From positions 1 through 57,886 of the IMG/VR virus record IMGVR_UViG_3300031507_000003: 57,886 nucleotides of DNA. The stretch is one strand, 5' to 3'. The stretch is from a virus. Of this stretch, positions 31,281-40,677 are shown piece by piece. A program made the translations under genes and the position numbers. The first letter of the stretch is position 1. The number at the start of each line of letters is the position of its first letter. The notes below the pieces were generated by a model, which worked only from the letters and a program-made list of their open reading frames with translations, ran no database searches and was not told the origin of the DNA.

Positions 31281-31670
31281 ATGGTGTACGGACACTTCAC
31301 CGAGCGCAGCGCGTACGCGGAACTGGTCTGCGAGGACGTGAGCGACGGGGGCCTGCTGGTCTTCGTCAGGCAGACCCGGGGCAGCGAGGACGGGGAGGCC
31401 CGGATCACCCTGTCCGCGAACCAGGTCTCGTCCCTGCGCACGTGGCTGGCCACGGACCGGGACGCGGACACCTGCGCCTGCCCCGAGCTGCACCCGGGTA
31501 TGGAGCACGCCGCGTGGACCGATGAGCTGGCGCGCAGCGAGCCGGGGGACATCCCGCTGCACCTGGAAACCCAGGCTGAGCGGGAGACCCGGACCACGGC
31601 TCTGAGCTCTGACGATCTGACGCTCTACCTGGCCTGGCGTGACCGCATCCGCCACACCCACGGGTCGTGA
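31281..31670 (+). CDS. Hypothetical protein
   Basis: A 129-aa acidic protein starting at ATG 31281 behind GACGGAGGACGGAC. It has CACPELHPGMEH, a small Cys/His group. Overlaps the WhiB-like gene by four bases, so coupled to it. Confidence 0.6.
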   Translation: MVYGHFTERSAYAELVCEDVSDGGLLVFVRQTRGSEDGEARITLSANQVSSLRTWLATDRDADTCACPELHPGMEHAAWTDELARSEPGDIPLHLETQAERETRTTALSSDDLTLYLAWRDRIRHTHGS

Positions 31671-32101
31671 GCACCGTGGTACGGCCACGCCCCCGTACGA
31701 TGGTCTCGATCTCCCCCGGCCGCGCTCCGGTGCTGCCCCCGCGCCCGCACTGGCAGGATCTAGCCGCGTGCAGCGGGACGGATGATCCTGTGTTTTTCGA
31801 CCCGGTCAACGAGCTGGCCCAGGCCGAGCTGGCTTCGCAGAGGTACTGCGACAGGTGCCCGGTTCGGGTCCAGTGCCTGGCCACGGCCCTGAGGACCAAG
31901 AGCCCCGGGGTGTGGGCGGGGACGACCCTGGTCCAGCGCACGGCGATGGCCAGAATCCGCACCCGGTCCAAGTGCCCGGTCTGCTCATGTAGCACACTCA
32001 TTCGAATCGAGGACCACGACGCGTGTCTTGCCTGCGGACGGTCGTGGCGCACGGAACGCGGGCGTGAAGGACAACAGTCTGATGGTGATGACGACCGATG
32101 A
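31667..32101 (+). CDS. whiB: WhiB-family iron-sulfur regulator
   Basis: A 144-aa protein starting at GTG 31667. The WhiB pattern is complete: C35 (LAACSGTDDPVFF), C61-x2-C64-x5-C70 (YCDRCPVRVQC) and the GVWAGT turn (81-86). The four cysteines bind a 4Fe-4S cluster and the protein acts with the housekeeping sigma factor. A second CxxC pair lies near the C terminus (KCPVCSC, CLACG), an added zinc-type knuckle. Actinophages use WhiB-like proteins to alter host transcription or division. Confidence 0.9.
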   Translation: MSTVVRPRPRTMVSISPGRAPVLPPRPHWQDLAACSGTDDPVFFDPVNELAQAELASQRYCDRCPVRVQCLATALRTKSPGVWAGTTLVQRTAMARIRTRSKCPVCSCSTLIRIEDHDACLACGRSWRTERGREGQQSDGDDDR

Positions 32102-32261
32102 CCTGCGCGAGCACGCGGAGAACCTGGACCGCGCGCTGAACCGCAAGATCACCGATCTGTGGGAGTGCGACGACCCGGCCCGGCGCACGGCCCTGCTGAA
32201 GCAGACCAAAGCGATACGGGCCCGTATCGCTGAACTGAACGAACTGATCGAGACAGACTGA
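32082..32261 (+). CDS. Small coiled-coil protein
   Basis: A 59-aa protein overlapping the end of the WhiB-like gene. Start at ATG 32082 (ATG 32088 also possible), after AAGGACAAC. Helical and charged (HAENLDRALNRKITDLWE). Function unknown. Confidence 0.55.
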   Translation: MVMTTDDLREHAENLDRALNRKITDLWECDDPARRTALLKQTKAIRARIAELNELIETD

Positions 32262-32271
32262 TGGAGGAATC

Positions 32272-32535
32272 ATGGAAGACGCACGCCAGCGGGTAATCGA
32301 TCTGTCCGAGCTGAACCCGGGCCGGCCGAAGTACATGGAGTTCGTCCAGGCTCTGGACATGTACGGGCTTGAGCGGGAGACCGTGGCGAGGACGGATCTG
32401 CTGGTCCAAGCCCAGGCACTCCGCGCCACGATCGCCGAGTTGGAGGAGCGGTCCGAGCGACTGGGCAAGCTGGAAGCTGCCGGGGTGGACAACTGGGAAG
32501 GCTACGGCTCCGCTTTCCGGGACGACGAAGACTAG
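32272..32535 (+). CDS. Small coiled-coil protein
   Basis: An 87-aa protein after GATGGAGGAATC. The C-terminal half is a coiled coil (LRATIAELEERSERLGKLEAAG). Last gene of the plus arm. Its end overlaps the end of the convergent glycosyltransferase by four bases. Confidence 0.6.
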   Translation: MEDARQRVIDLSELNPGRPKYMEFVQALDMYGLERETVARTDLLVQAQALRATIAELEERSERLGKLEAAGVDNWEGYGSAFRDDED

Positions 32536-33611
32536 ACCCCGATCACCGAAGGCGTACGGACTCCCCGCTGGAGTTCGTACGCCTTCTCCCATGCCTCCTG
32601 CCAACGCCAGGCGTGGTCTTCCAGCCGGTTCGCCGCGGCCACCGCACGGCCGGCCTGGGACAGTTCCTCCCGCAGCGCCGGGGACTCCCTCAGCCGCTTC
32701 AGCTCCCGGTACCAGGTGCGCGGACGGTCCGCCAGGACCCCCGCGCCGGCAGCATGCAGCCGGGCGTACTCCGGGCGGGGCGACGCCACCCACGGGACCC
32801 CCGCCGCGCACATCTCCAACGGCTTGAGCCGGGACTTGCTCCGGTTGAACCGGGTGTCCGCCAGGGGTGCGATGCCGATACCGATCCGGCCGACCGATTC
32901 CGGCCACTGTTCCAGCGGAATCCTCCCGCCCTCCGGCTCCTCCGTCAGACCGAAGGCGGTCGCGCATCCGGCCGGGTCCCCGCGTACCTCGAACCTGGTG
33001 CCCTCCGCCACCAGCCGGGAGACCGCCGCACCGACCGCTTCCGGGTCGTTGGGGTGGGAGTGCAGCGACGCCGGCCAGCCGATGATGTCGGAGTCCACAT
33101 GGGGCACGTGGTCGTACGCGGAGGGCAGGTAGTTGTCCAGCACCACGCCCCGGCCGTGCGCCGCGTAGACGGGCAGCAGCGCCTTCGTGGACACCGTGAC
33201 CAGGGTGGCCGCCCGGCAGGCCGCGTTCAGGTTGCGCCATGACGACATGGACACGGTCCCGCCCGGCAGCTTGCGCCCCTCGTTGCGGGGATGGAGCCCG
33301 TGCCACGCCGGGTTGTTCGGATGAACGGAGGTCAGGTCGTCGTCCACGTCCACGACCACCGCGGTGCCCTGCCGGCGCAGCACGCTCACCGCCTGCGCGA
33401 GCCGGCTGTTCGTGATCCGCTGGAACACCACCACGTCCGCTTCGGTGTCCACCTTGACGACCTCTTCGCCCCGCATGTGCAGCATGACGCGGCGGTCCGC
33501 CTGCTTCACCACGGTCACGTCGTGACCGGCCCGGCGCAGCGCCTCACCGGGCCCGGTCATGCGGAACAGCCCGCAGCCCCACGAATCCGTGGGGTACACC
33601 AGCACCTTCAC
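32532..33611 (-). CDS. Glycosyltransferase family 4/1 (GT-B)
   Basis: A 359-aa protein starting at GTG 33611. The N-terminal Rossmann half begins KVLVYPTDSWGCGLFRMTGP. The C-terminal half has IGIGIAPLADTRFNRSKSRLKPLEMCAAGVPWVAS, the donor-binding E-x7-E-like region of GT4 enzymes (KSxLKxLE). It is the last gene of the late minus block, after endolysin and holin, and is a fourth transferase besides the cassette at 3.5-7 kb. It could glycosylate a virion protein or cell surface. Confidence 0.8.
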   Translation of the reverse strand: MKVLVYPTDSWGCGLFRMTGPGEALRRAGHDVTVVKQADRRVMLHMRGEEVVKVDTEADVVVFQRITNSRLAQAVSVLRRQGTAVVVDVDDDLTSVHPNNPAWHGLHPRNEGRKLPGGTVSMSSWRNLNAACRAATLVTVSTKALLPVYAAHGRGVVLDNYLPSAYDHVPHVDSDIIGWPASLHSHPNDPEAVGAAVSRLVAEGTRFEVRGDPAGCATAFGLTEEPEGGRIPLEQWPESVGRIGIGIAPLADTRFNRSKSRLKPLEMCAAGVPWVASPRPEYARLHAAGAGVLADRPRTWYRELKRLRESPALREELSQAGRAVAAANRLEDHAWRWQEAWEKAYELQRGVRTPSVIGV

Positions 33612-33814
33612 GCGGGGTCCGTCGCCTTCCTCGCACGGGCCGGGCGCGGAGCGATCTGGGCCTCCAGTGCGGCCACCCGGGCAGTCAGCGCGTCCACCTT
33701 CGTGGCCAGGGCGTGCAGCTCGGTGTGCAGGCTGTCGGGACCGGCGTCCGCCTCGGTCAGTACGCGGTCCACTTCCTGGCGGACCAGGTGAATGATCCGG
33801 TCATCCATCGCCAT
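33608..33814 (-). CDS. Small coiled-coil protein
   Basis: A 68-aa protein with a heptad-repeat middle (ALATKVDALTARVAALEAQI). It lies between holin and glycosyltransferase genes. Possibly a lysis accessory protein; no direct evidence. Confidence 0.55.
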   Translation of the reverse strand: MAMDDRIIHLVRQEVDRVLTEADAGPDSLHTELHALATKVDALTARVAALEAQIAPRPARARKATDPA

Positions 33815-33826
33815 CGTCGGTACTCC

Positions 33827-34132
33827 TCAGGCTGCGGTGGTGAAGGCGGACTGGACCTTCGCGCTGATCAGGGTCGGCTTGTAGAAGCCGAAATGCGCGG
33901 CCACACCGACGACGAACGAGACCGCGGTCAGGACCAGAGCGGTGCCGAAGTCGAACCCGTCCGGGGCCGTGGACCACTCGGTGACGAAGGACAGTACGGC
34001 GGACAGGAACAGGTGCAGGACCGCCTTCACCCCGGCCGGGATGCTGGCGGAGGTGACCAGGCCCACCAGGACCGGGAGCACGAAGGAAATGGCCAGGCCC
34101 AGCCAGTAGGCGGTGTCCAGGTTGACGTCCAT
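33827..34132 (-). CDS. Holin
   Basis: A 101-aa protein with three hydrophobic segments (about 9-30, 38-53, 64-83), short N terminus and basic C-terminal region, starting at ATG 34132. It lies immediately after the endolysin, the usual order in actinophages. Makes the membrane lesions that release endolysin. Confidence 0.75.
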   Translation of the reverse strand: MDVNLDTAYWLGLAISFVLPVLVGLVTSASIPAGVKAVLHLFLSAVLSFVTEWSTAPDGFDFGTALVLTAVSFVVGVAAHFGFYKPTLISAKVQSAFTTAA

Positions 34133-34143
34133 GACGGTTCCTC

Positions 34144-35037
34144 TCAGGAAGCGAGTCTGGCAGCGAGCAGGTCCGCCACCTTGGTTGCGAGTGCGTCCAG
34201 ATCCACGCCGCCGACTGCGAGAGCGTCCACGGACGCCTTCACCTCGGCAAGCGTCTTCTCGATGCTGCGGACCTTCACCGTGGTGGACTGCACATGTGTC
34301 CCGAAGGCCCAGTAGTGGTTGGGGGATGCGGGGTCGGGCGAGTACCCCGAGGCGTCCGGAGGGGCCACGAAGACCCCGTCCGTACTCGCGAGCTGCTTCA
34401 CGTCCACTGCGCTGATCGTCATGTCGTCCTCCGTGCTCGGTCCGGCTGCCAGGTGCGCGGCCACCAGTGCCCGCATGCTCACCATAGTGAATCCGCGCGG
34501 GTCGATCTTCCGGGCGGTCCACTCCAGGTGGCCGATGACGGACTGCGCCCCCCAGCCATGGAACTCACAGACGGCCGCCTGCACCCGGACCATGGCTTCG
34601 AGCTGCACATCGGGCCATGGGTCCTTGCCGGTGCCCAGGTTCACGCACTCCCACCCGTAGAAGTGCGCGTTGCCGTCCACCGTGTCCGCGCCCGGCGCCG
34701 GGATCCTCAGTTCGTCCAGTACGGCGCTGTAGACGTTGAACGCGCCGGCTCCGGCATGGTTGGCCCGTCCGTTGCCGACCAGCGTCACCGTGCCGTCCTT
34801 GTGAACCACCCCGTGGCACAGCGGGCCGGGAAGGTCGGCCCGGCCCGCGTAGCACAGCTCCACGATCCCCGTGCCGTCACCAGACGCAGTGTGATGGATC
34901 ATGGACCCGTTGACCGGGCCCCAGGCTCCGTGCCCGGCCCGGTTGTTGGTCCGCCATCCGGGATGCTCGGTGAAGCTCACGCCCCACCGCTTGAGCTGGG
35001 CGGTGAGCTGGTCCGCGGTCATCGGCTCTGTCGTCAT
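34144..35037 (-). CDS. Endolysin, N-acetylmuramoyl-L-alanine amidase
   Basis: A 297-aa protein with an Amidase_2/PGRP domain (about residues 15-190). MIHHTASG gives the first zinc histidine, CHGVVHKDGTVTLVGNGRANHAG the core, and GHLEWTARKIDPRGF the second histidine and aspartate pattern. The C-terminal 90 residues (after EDDMTISAVDVKQ) are a coiled-coil-like targeting or wall-binding part ending LATKVADLLAARLAS. It cleaves the stem-peptide amide link of peptidoglycan. Confidence 0.9.
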   Translation of the reverse strand: MTTEPMTADQLTAQLKRWGVSFTEHPGWRTNNRAGHGAWGPVNGSMIHHTASGDGTGIVELCYAGRADLPGPLCHGVVHKDGTVTLVGNGRANHAGAGAFNVYSAVLDELRIPAPGADTVDGNAHFYGWECVNLGTGKDPWPDVQLEAMVRVQAAVCEFHGWGAQSVIGHLEWTARKIDPRGFTMVSMRALVAAHLAAGPSTEDDMTISAVDVKQLASTDGVFVAPPDASGYSPDPASPNHYWAFGTHVQSTTVKVRSIEKTLAEVKASVDALAVGGVDLDALATKVADLLAARLAS

Positions 35038-35061
35038 CGGTTCCTCCTTCGTCTGTCCTGG

Positions 35062-35598
35062 TCAGGGTGCTACGCGGTACATGGTCAGCCGGGGACCCGC
35101 GAAGGTGGCGACGAAAGCCCCGGTGTTCTGGATCACGGTGGTGGTGATGATGTCCCCCGCGACCATGTTCGGGACCAGGGCACCGACCATCAGCCGGGGC
35201 CGGGACGGGGCATTACCCTCATGGACCACCCGGCCGAAGTCGGTGGTGTTGACGCGGATGAACGCTTCCAGCACCGAGGTCACGTCCGGGGCGCTGACCA
35301 GGAACTGGAGAAAGTACGTTCCCGGAACCCGGACAGTGATCCGGTTCCCCCCGGCGCCTATCGCTCCGGCCCCGTTGTTGTAGACCGTCCGGTTGTACCC
35401 CGCTGCGGTCTCCACTCCGGAGAAGAGCACCGCGAAGTCGTTCCCGTCGAACACTGACAGCGGGGGCGGTGTGACCAGGTTGACCAGAGCCTGGACGTCC
35501 GCGTCCACCGCGCGGGCCAGATCTTCCAGCCCTCCGGCGAAGTCGGCCGCGTCGGACGGGTCCGGGTAGGGGTAGCTGCGGTTGGCGGTTGTTCCCAC
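35062..35598 (-). CDS. Minor tail / distal tail protein
   Basis: A 178-aa protein whose N terminus (NRSYPYPDPSDAADF) is shared in plan with 36914-37459 (NRSYPFPECSPP) and partly with 35614-36183. A C1q/TNF-like beta fold is suggested by YNRTVYNNGAG, GTYFLQFLVSA and LTMYRVAP. Probably part of the tail tip or a short fibre. Confidence 0.6.
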   Translation of the reverse strand: MGTTANRSYPYPDPSDAADFAGGLEDLARAVDADVQALVNLVTPPPLSVFDGNDFAVLFSGVETAAGYNRTVYNNGAGAIGAGGNRITVRVPGTYFLQFLVSAPDVTSVLEAFIRVNTTDFGRVVHEGNAPSRPRLMVGALVPNMVAGDIITTTVIQNTGAFVATFAGPRLTMYRVAP

Positions 35599-35613
35599 GG
35601 GTCGCCCTCCCTC

Positions 35614-36183
35614 TCAGAGTGTGGACAGGCGGAACGCCTGCAACTGCTTGGTGACCGTGTTCAGCGCGACGCTGGACGTCTGGAGCGTCTGGAACGTCAT
35701 GGTCTCCCCGGGTGTGTACACCGGAACGGCAACGGTCGTGCTGAGGGCGGCCCCGTCGGAGACTGTTCCGAGCTGGGTGTTACGCGCCACGATCCCCAGG
35801 GTGGAATGGGTAAACGTAACCCTGCGGACCCCTCCACCGGACGCGGTGGCCACATAGGTGCACCGCAGTGCCACCAGGTAGATCCCGGCGTGGGTGAAGA
35901 CAAGCGTGCCGTTGGTTACCGAGTTGTCCCACATCGTGTCGTTGTCGAACGACTGCGACCCCGCCGGCCACGTCAGGTTCGTGTCCGTGTTGTTGGGGAT
36001 CGACTGTGTCGTGGACGTGGCCGCACGCATGGCCGGCTTCGCCGCGCCGATCGCCCGCGCGTCGTACAGCGACTGCACGGCGGTGTCCGCGGTGTCCGCC
36101 AGATCCTGGATCGACTGGCTGATGTCGGCCGGGTCGGTAAACGTCTGATAAACGAGGCCCCATGTCACTGTGGGTGCAGTCAT
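35614..36183 (-). CDS. Minor tail protein
   Basis: A 189-aa protein starting at ATG 36183. The N-terminal 45 residues are helical (ISQSIQDLADTADTAVQSLY), as in short fibre adaptors. The rest is beta (GTLVFTHAGIYLVALRCTYVA), similar in layout to the neighbour at 35062. The two may form heteromeric tip fibres. Confidence 0.6.
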   Translation of the reverse strand: MTAPTVTWGLVYQTFTDPADISQSIQDLADTADTAVQSLYDARAIGAAKPAMRAATSTTQSIPNNTDTNLTWPAGSQSFDNDTMWDNSVTNGTLVFTHAGIYLVALRCTYVATASGGGVRRVTFTHSTLGIVARNTQLGTVSDGAALSTTVAVPVYTPGETMTFQTLQTSSVALNTVTKQLQAFRLSTL

Positions 36184-36914
36184 GCGGTCCGCCTCCCCAC
36201 TACGAAATCCCATTGCATGCCGACCCCGGTCGCGAGCACCGAGCGCAGCCCGGCACGGGCGAACAGACTTGCTCCTGCCGGGACCACCGCGGTACCGGAG
36301 ATCGACGTGTACGGGGCCGGCTGGGCCACGTCGTTGACGCTGGCCGCGGTCACGTCCGCGGTCGTGGTGGGCATCAGGTCGGTGGGGCCTGCGAAGCACA
36401 GCAGATGCAGTTCGATGTCCCCGGTCGAATCGTCCACCCCGCCGGCGAACGCGGACAGGGCGTACGTCTGGCCGGGCTCCACCGCCCACGGCTGGCTGTA
36501 CATCACCGTGGTCCGCGCCCCGGTGTCCGGGTTGATCTGGAGCACGAAGTCCCCCGACGGGGCATCGGTGACCGACAGAACCTGGGTGGTCGCGGTGCCG
36601 GATTCGTCGTAAAGGAACCAGTCGGACGGTACTCCCGGCGTCTCCCCGTCCGCTTCGAATCCACCGTTCTCCACCAGGTTGGGCCCGACACCGGCTTGCT
36701 TGCCGAGCACGATCCAGCTCGCGTCCTGGTTCCCCACGACCACCAGGTCCCCTTCGGCTGCCGCGTAGGAGTGCAGGTACGCGGCCGTGATGGTCGTTCC
36801 CCCCACGACCACATCAAGTGTTGTGGAGGACACTGCGGACACGGTGCCCACCCGGTAGGTCCCCGGCCGGGGTGAGACCGACTGCACCGCTTTGGCCATG
36901 CTCGTGACTGCCAT
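36180..36914 (-). CDS. Minor tail protein with carbohydrate-binding-like module
   Basis: A 244-aa protein. Residues about 20-75 are an SH3/OB-like beta module (VGTVSAVSSTTLDVVVGG). From NLVENGGFEADGETPG onward it resembles a CBM4/9-like jelly roll seen in tail proteins. Start at ATG 36914 in overlap with the upstream stop. Confidence 0.6.
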   Translation of the reverse strand: MAVTSMAKAVQSVSPRPGTYRVGTVSAVSSTTLDVVVGGTTITAAYLHSYAAAEGDLVVVGNQDASWIVLGKQAGVGPNLVENGGFEADGETPGVPSDWFLYDESGTATTQVLSVTDAPSGDFVLQINPDTGARTTVMYSQPWAVEPGQTYALSAFAGGVDDSTGDIELHLLCFAGPTDLMPTTTADVTAASVNDVAQPAPYTSISGTAVVPAGASLFARAGLRSVLATGVGMQWDFVVGRRTA

Positions 36915-37459
36915 CACAGGGCCACCAATCGGGTCGCGGAGAACCAGCAGTTGTCGAAGTTGGACGGAGACGTTCCGGTGAAGAACACCCGCAGCCCCAA
37001 CGCGGCTCCCGCCGTTCGGATCGTGACACCGCTGCCGGTCATCTGGCCCCGGTTCGACGCGGTCGGGGAGGTGCCCTGAAGGAAGAACCCGGAGCCGTCC
37101 CCGGTGAACTGCACCGCGAGTTGCTGGACGTTCTCTCCGGACGCGCAGGCCACGAAGCCTGTCACCAGCCACAGACCGTTCGGGGCCTGGACTGTGTCTC
37201 CGTTCGACCAGCCCTGGGGGTCGTACTCGACCACATCGAACGGCACGTCGTCGCCGCTGGCGATCGAGGTGCTGGAACTAATGCGCAGGATCGTGGTGGG
37301 GAGCTGGTAAGTGGCCTCGATCAGGGCGTCCACCGTGGTGAAGTCCGCGTCCATGGCCTCGGCGAGAGCGCGGGTCTGTACCGGGGCGTTCGCCTCGTCC
37401 TCGACAAGCGGAGGACTGCACTCCGGAAACGGATAGCTCCGATTCGGTGTCAGGTCCAT
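36914..37459 (-). CDS. Minor tail protein
   Basis: A 181-aa protein with the NRSYPFPE start shared with 35062-35598 and a C-terminal beta domain (ATRLVAL end). Located between the DUF5047-like tail protein and the carbohydrate-binding-like protein. Probable tail tip component. Confidence 0.6.
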   Translation of the reverse strand: MDLTPNRSYPFPECSPPLVEDEANAPVQTRALAEAMDADFTTVDALIEATYQLPTTILRISSSTSIASGDDVPFDVVEYDPQGWSNGDTVQAPNGLWLVTGFVACASGENVQQLAVQFTGDGSGFFLQGTSPTASNRGQMTGSGVTIRTAGAALGLRVFFTGTSPSNFDNCWFSATRLVAL

Positions 37460-37462
37460 AGC

Positions 37463-38572
37463 TCAGGTCCCTTCCCCGACGGTGACCGGCGGGGCGATCG
37501 CTGAGCGGGTGCTCAGGCTCATCGTGCCGTCCGTGGTCAGAGGGTACGTGATCGAATCAATCACCTGGTCCGCTGTCTGCCCCCGGTAGCTCAGCCGCAC
37601 CGTGTCGCCTGGTTCCAGCGTGGAGTCCGGCACCATCTGCACCGACCATTGTTCGGACAAAGCCGACTGGGCAGCCAGTTGCTGGGTGGCCAGCGCCTGC
37701 GCGGCCGCGGACGACAACGGGGTCTGGATCGTGATGACCTGGGACACGCGGCCGTACAGATTCCCGAACATCGTCGGGGAGGATGCGTCCGTGTTCCGCG
37801 CCGTCACCCGGATGGGGGTGGTGCCGTCGATCCGCTCCGCCACCACGGTCACGGAGTTCACCACCCCGTCCCGGGTCAGCGTGCGATTGGCGGTGGACAG
37901 CAGCCCGTCCGGCCCGTCGCTGATGTCGGAGACCACGGATCCCAGCGCGTACGGGAACAGACGCACCACGAAGTCCCCGTTGCCTAGGGAATACCAGCGG
38001 CCCTGAAGCACTTCAGCCAGATCGTCCAGTGCCTGTCCCCGGTCCTGGTCCCAGGTCAGTGCCGGGGAATTCTGGTCGGTCACGTCGTTCGTGCCGTACA
38101 CGGCCTCGGGCACGGCCTGGGTGATGAGCTTGCGGATCTCGGTGAGCACCGTGGTGGACGTGCCCACGTTCTGCGGTGCCTCGAACCGGTACGCCACCAC
38201 ATCGGCCGCACGGTCGTCCGCCCGGACCGTCACCGTGCCGTCCGCCTGGCGCTGCGGGGTATACACCCGGCCGGTGAAGACCGGGAAGACCTCCCACAGA
38301 CCGTTCGGGTACTGGATCCCGGTACTGATCCGGATGACGCTCTGATACGGGGACAGGATCGAGTTCACGTCCCCGGGGAAGTCCGCATCACTGAACGTCA
38401 GCGATGCGGAGCGGGTGACCCGGGAGGTGAGGTTCGCGGTCACCGACCCGGCGCTGAACGTCAGATCACTGATGCTGGCCACCTGGACCCCGCCCTGGAA
38501 CACGTCCAGCAGGGTGTACCGCTTGTGCGGACCCTTCAGTACGGCCGGATAGGTGGCTGATGAGGTCAACAT
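37463..38572 (-). CDS. Minor tail protein, DUF5047-like
   Basis: A 369-aa protein starting at ATG 38572. Stretches such as GGVQVASISDLTFSAGSV, VFTGRVYTPQRQADGTVTV and EPGDTVRLSYRGQ resemble DUF5047-type tail hub proteins of actinophages. Probably a baseplate hub component next to the spike. Confidence 0.65.
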   Translation of the reverse strand: MLTSSATYPAVLKGPHKRYTLLDVFQGGVQVASISDLTFSAGSVTANLTSRVTRSASLTFSDADFPGDVNSILSPYQSVIRISTGIQYPNGLWEVFPVFTGRVYTPQRQADGTVTVRADDRAADVVAYRFEAPQNVGTSTTVLTEIRKLITQAVPEAVYGTNDVTDQNSPALTWDQDRGQALDDLAEVLQGRWYSLGNGDFVVRLFPYALGSVVSDISDGPDGLLSTANRTLTRDGVVNSVTVVAERIDGTTPIRVTARNTDASSPTMFGNLYGRVSQVITIQTPLSSAAAQALATQQLAAQSALSEQWSVQMVPDSTLEPGDTVRLSYRGQTADQVIDSITYPLTTDGTMSLSTRSAIAPPVTVGEGT

Positions 38573-40674
38573 CAGGAAGCCGTCATCACAACGACGATGC
38601 CGTTGGCTCCTGCTCCACCGGCCCCGGAGTTGCTGCCGTCCAGGCTCGCGCCACCGCCACCGCCACCGGCTCCGTAGGTTCCGCCTGCACCACCGGTTCC
38701 GCCGACCGCGGCCGTGGCAGAGCCACCGCCACCGCCAGCCGTACCGGTCAGCGGAGCCCCCGCGGTCACCGAGACACCCGCCCCGCCCGGGTTGCCTGCT
38801 GTACCCGCCGTGCCACCCGCGTTGCCCCCGGAGGACGAGACGTTTCCGCCTGCCCCGCCGGCCGATGCAGCGGCCACGGTGGTCACCCCGCCTCCGCTGC
38901 CACCGCCCGGGGCTGCCAGTCCCACCGAGGTGCCCGCGCTGCCGGCCCCGCCCGTGGCGGACGACGAAGCCCCTGCCCCGCCGTTGGCCCCGCCCCCGCC
39001 CCCGGCTCCTCCGGACGCTGCGCCCGCAGCCGTACCGCCCCCGCCGAGCACGCCCGCGTTGGCGACCAGGAAGGTGGACGACTTGAAGACGGAGTTGGTG
39101 CCGGTGGACCCGGGATTGCCTACGGTGCCGTTCGTGGTGATCGCGGTTCCCCCGGCTCCGCCCGCCCCCACGGTCACGGTCTCCGTGGCGCTCAGCAGGG
39201 AAGCCGGCACGGTGCGGATGGTGTACGCGGACCCGCCTCCGCCGGCACCTCCGGTGGACAGGGTGAGGCTGGGTTCGCGTGCTCCGGATCCGCCTCCGCC
39301 TCCGCCTCCGATGGCAACGATGGTGACCGTCTTCGCTCCGGCCGGTTTGGTCCAAGTACCCGACCCTGTGAAGGTCTGCACGTCTCCGTTGTTCCCGGTA
39401 GCGGTCCACACACCCGCAATGCGTATGTACAGCTCTCCTGCGGATGTGTCGATGGCGAAGGTGCCGTTCAGCGGGGTGTGGGTGAAGTCCCCGTCCACCG
39501 GTACGCCCGCGATCTGCTTGACCGGGTGCTGGCCGGACCAGCGGATCGGCACCGTGCCACCGGACTGACCGCCGGTGCTGCCGTAGCAGTTCGTCACATG
39601 GAAATCGGCGGTGGACGACGCGTCGTAGAAAATGTGGCTGCCGACCGGGGCCGTGGTGTACGCACCGATCACCGTGTCCAGCCGGGCGGTACTAGCTGCT
39701 CCGGAGAACAGCAGTACGCCGCTGTTGACTGTGGCCACCGCCCCGTTGGCGATGAGCACGTTGGCCAGCTCGGAGGCCTGCGGAGCCCAGTTGACGATGT
39801 TCTGTTCGGTGGAGTACCCGGAGAAGAACGCCCCTGCGAAGCAGTACAGGCCGTTGACGTACACGCCCTTGCACTCCGCGTTCACCCGCAGGTGACTGCC
39901 ACCGCGCAGGTTGCTGGACTCCATCTTGCAGTCCGTGATGAAGATCGCGTTCGGGTTGTTCGTGTTGCTGGTGCCCTGCTCGATACGGATCGCGCCGTTG
40001 TAGAAGTCCTCGAACCGGCAGGCCACGAAGGCGATGTTGTTCGTGTTGTCCGCGGAGAACCCGAAGCCGGACGCGGCCACGGAGTTGCGGAGCCGGACCA
40101 TGGGCATGACCGCGTCCGCAGCCCCGCCGGAACTCTCGAACGTGCAGGAGATGAAGCGGGAGTCCCAGAACTCCGCCGTCTGGACGATCGTGTCCGCGTT
40201 GGAGGTGAAGTGGACCTCGCGGAAGTACAGGTTGTCCGCGTAGTACAGCTGGAGCAGGGCTCCGCTGGTGGAGTTGCCGTTCAGGCCGATGTTCTCCACC
40301 GAGCTGTACCGGGCGTGCGTGGCCCCGGTCGCGTCGGTGGACGGGCCCGAGATGGACAGCAGCACACCCGCCGAACTCTTCTTCAGGAACGTGGACTTGC
40401 GGCCCGACCCGACAATGCGCACGTTGCTGGGCACCGCGAGAACGTTCGGGCTGCACAGGTACGTGCCGGCGGGGAAGTAAACGACACCTCCCCCGGCCCC
40501 GGACACGGCCGTGATGGCTGCCTGGACCGCCGTGGTGTCGTTGGTGACCCCGTCGCCCATTGCTCCGTAGGCCGCGTCGGTGACGTTGGTCGCCAGGTCA
40601 CCTATCTGGTCCAGGGCCGCGTTGAGGTCCGCGCCCCAGGGGTCTTGGCCGATGGTGGGTTTGCTGATCGGCAT
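38572..40674 (-). CDS. Tail spike with pectate-lyase-like and glycine-rich domains
   Basis: A 700-aa protein. Residues about 30-330 (GAMGDGVTNDTTAVQAAITA, VVYFPAGTYLCS) are a right-handed beta-helix of the pectate-lyase type. Residues about 470-700 are extremely glycine-rich, with GGAGG and GGGG runs, resembling the polyglycine-sandwich adhesin tips of T-even gp38. The plan suggests receptor binding plus possible polysaccharide degradation. It is the second beta-helix spike in the genome (see 47993). Confidence 0.75.
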   Translation of the reverse strand: MPISKPTIGQDPWGADLNAALDQIGDLATNVTDAAYGAMGDGVTNDTTAVQAAITAVSGAGGGVVYFPAGTYLCSPNVLAVPSNVRIVGSGRKSTFLKKSSAGVLLSISGPSTDATGATHARYSSVENIGLNGNSTSGALLQLYYADNLYFREVHFTSNADTIVQTAEFWDSRFISCTFESSGGAADAVMPMVRLRNSVAASGFGFSADNTNNIAFVACRFEDFYNGAIRIEQGTSNTNNPNAIFITDCKMESSNLRGGSHLRVNAECKGVYVNGLYCFAGAFFSGYSTEQNIVNWAPQASELANVLIANGAVATVNSGVLLFSGAASTARLDTVIGAYTTAPVGSHIFYDASSTADFHVTNCYGSTGGQSGGTVPIRWSGQHPVKQIAGVPVDGDFTHTPLNGTFAIDTSAGELYIRIAGVWTATGNNGDVQTFTGSGTWTKPAGAKTVTIVAIGGGGGGGSGAREPSLTLSTGGAGGGGSAYTIRTVPASLLSATETVTVGAGGAGGTAITTNGTVGNPGSTGTNSVFKSSTFLVANAGVLGGGGTAAGAASGGAGGGGGANGGAGASSSATGGAGSAGTSVGLAAPGGGSGGGVTTVAAASAGGAGGNVSSSGGNAGGTAGTAGNPGGAGVSVTAGAPLTGTAGGGGGSATAAVGGTGGAGGTYGAGGGGGGASLDGSNSGAGGAGANGIVVVMTAS

Positions 40675-40677
40675 CGT

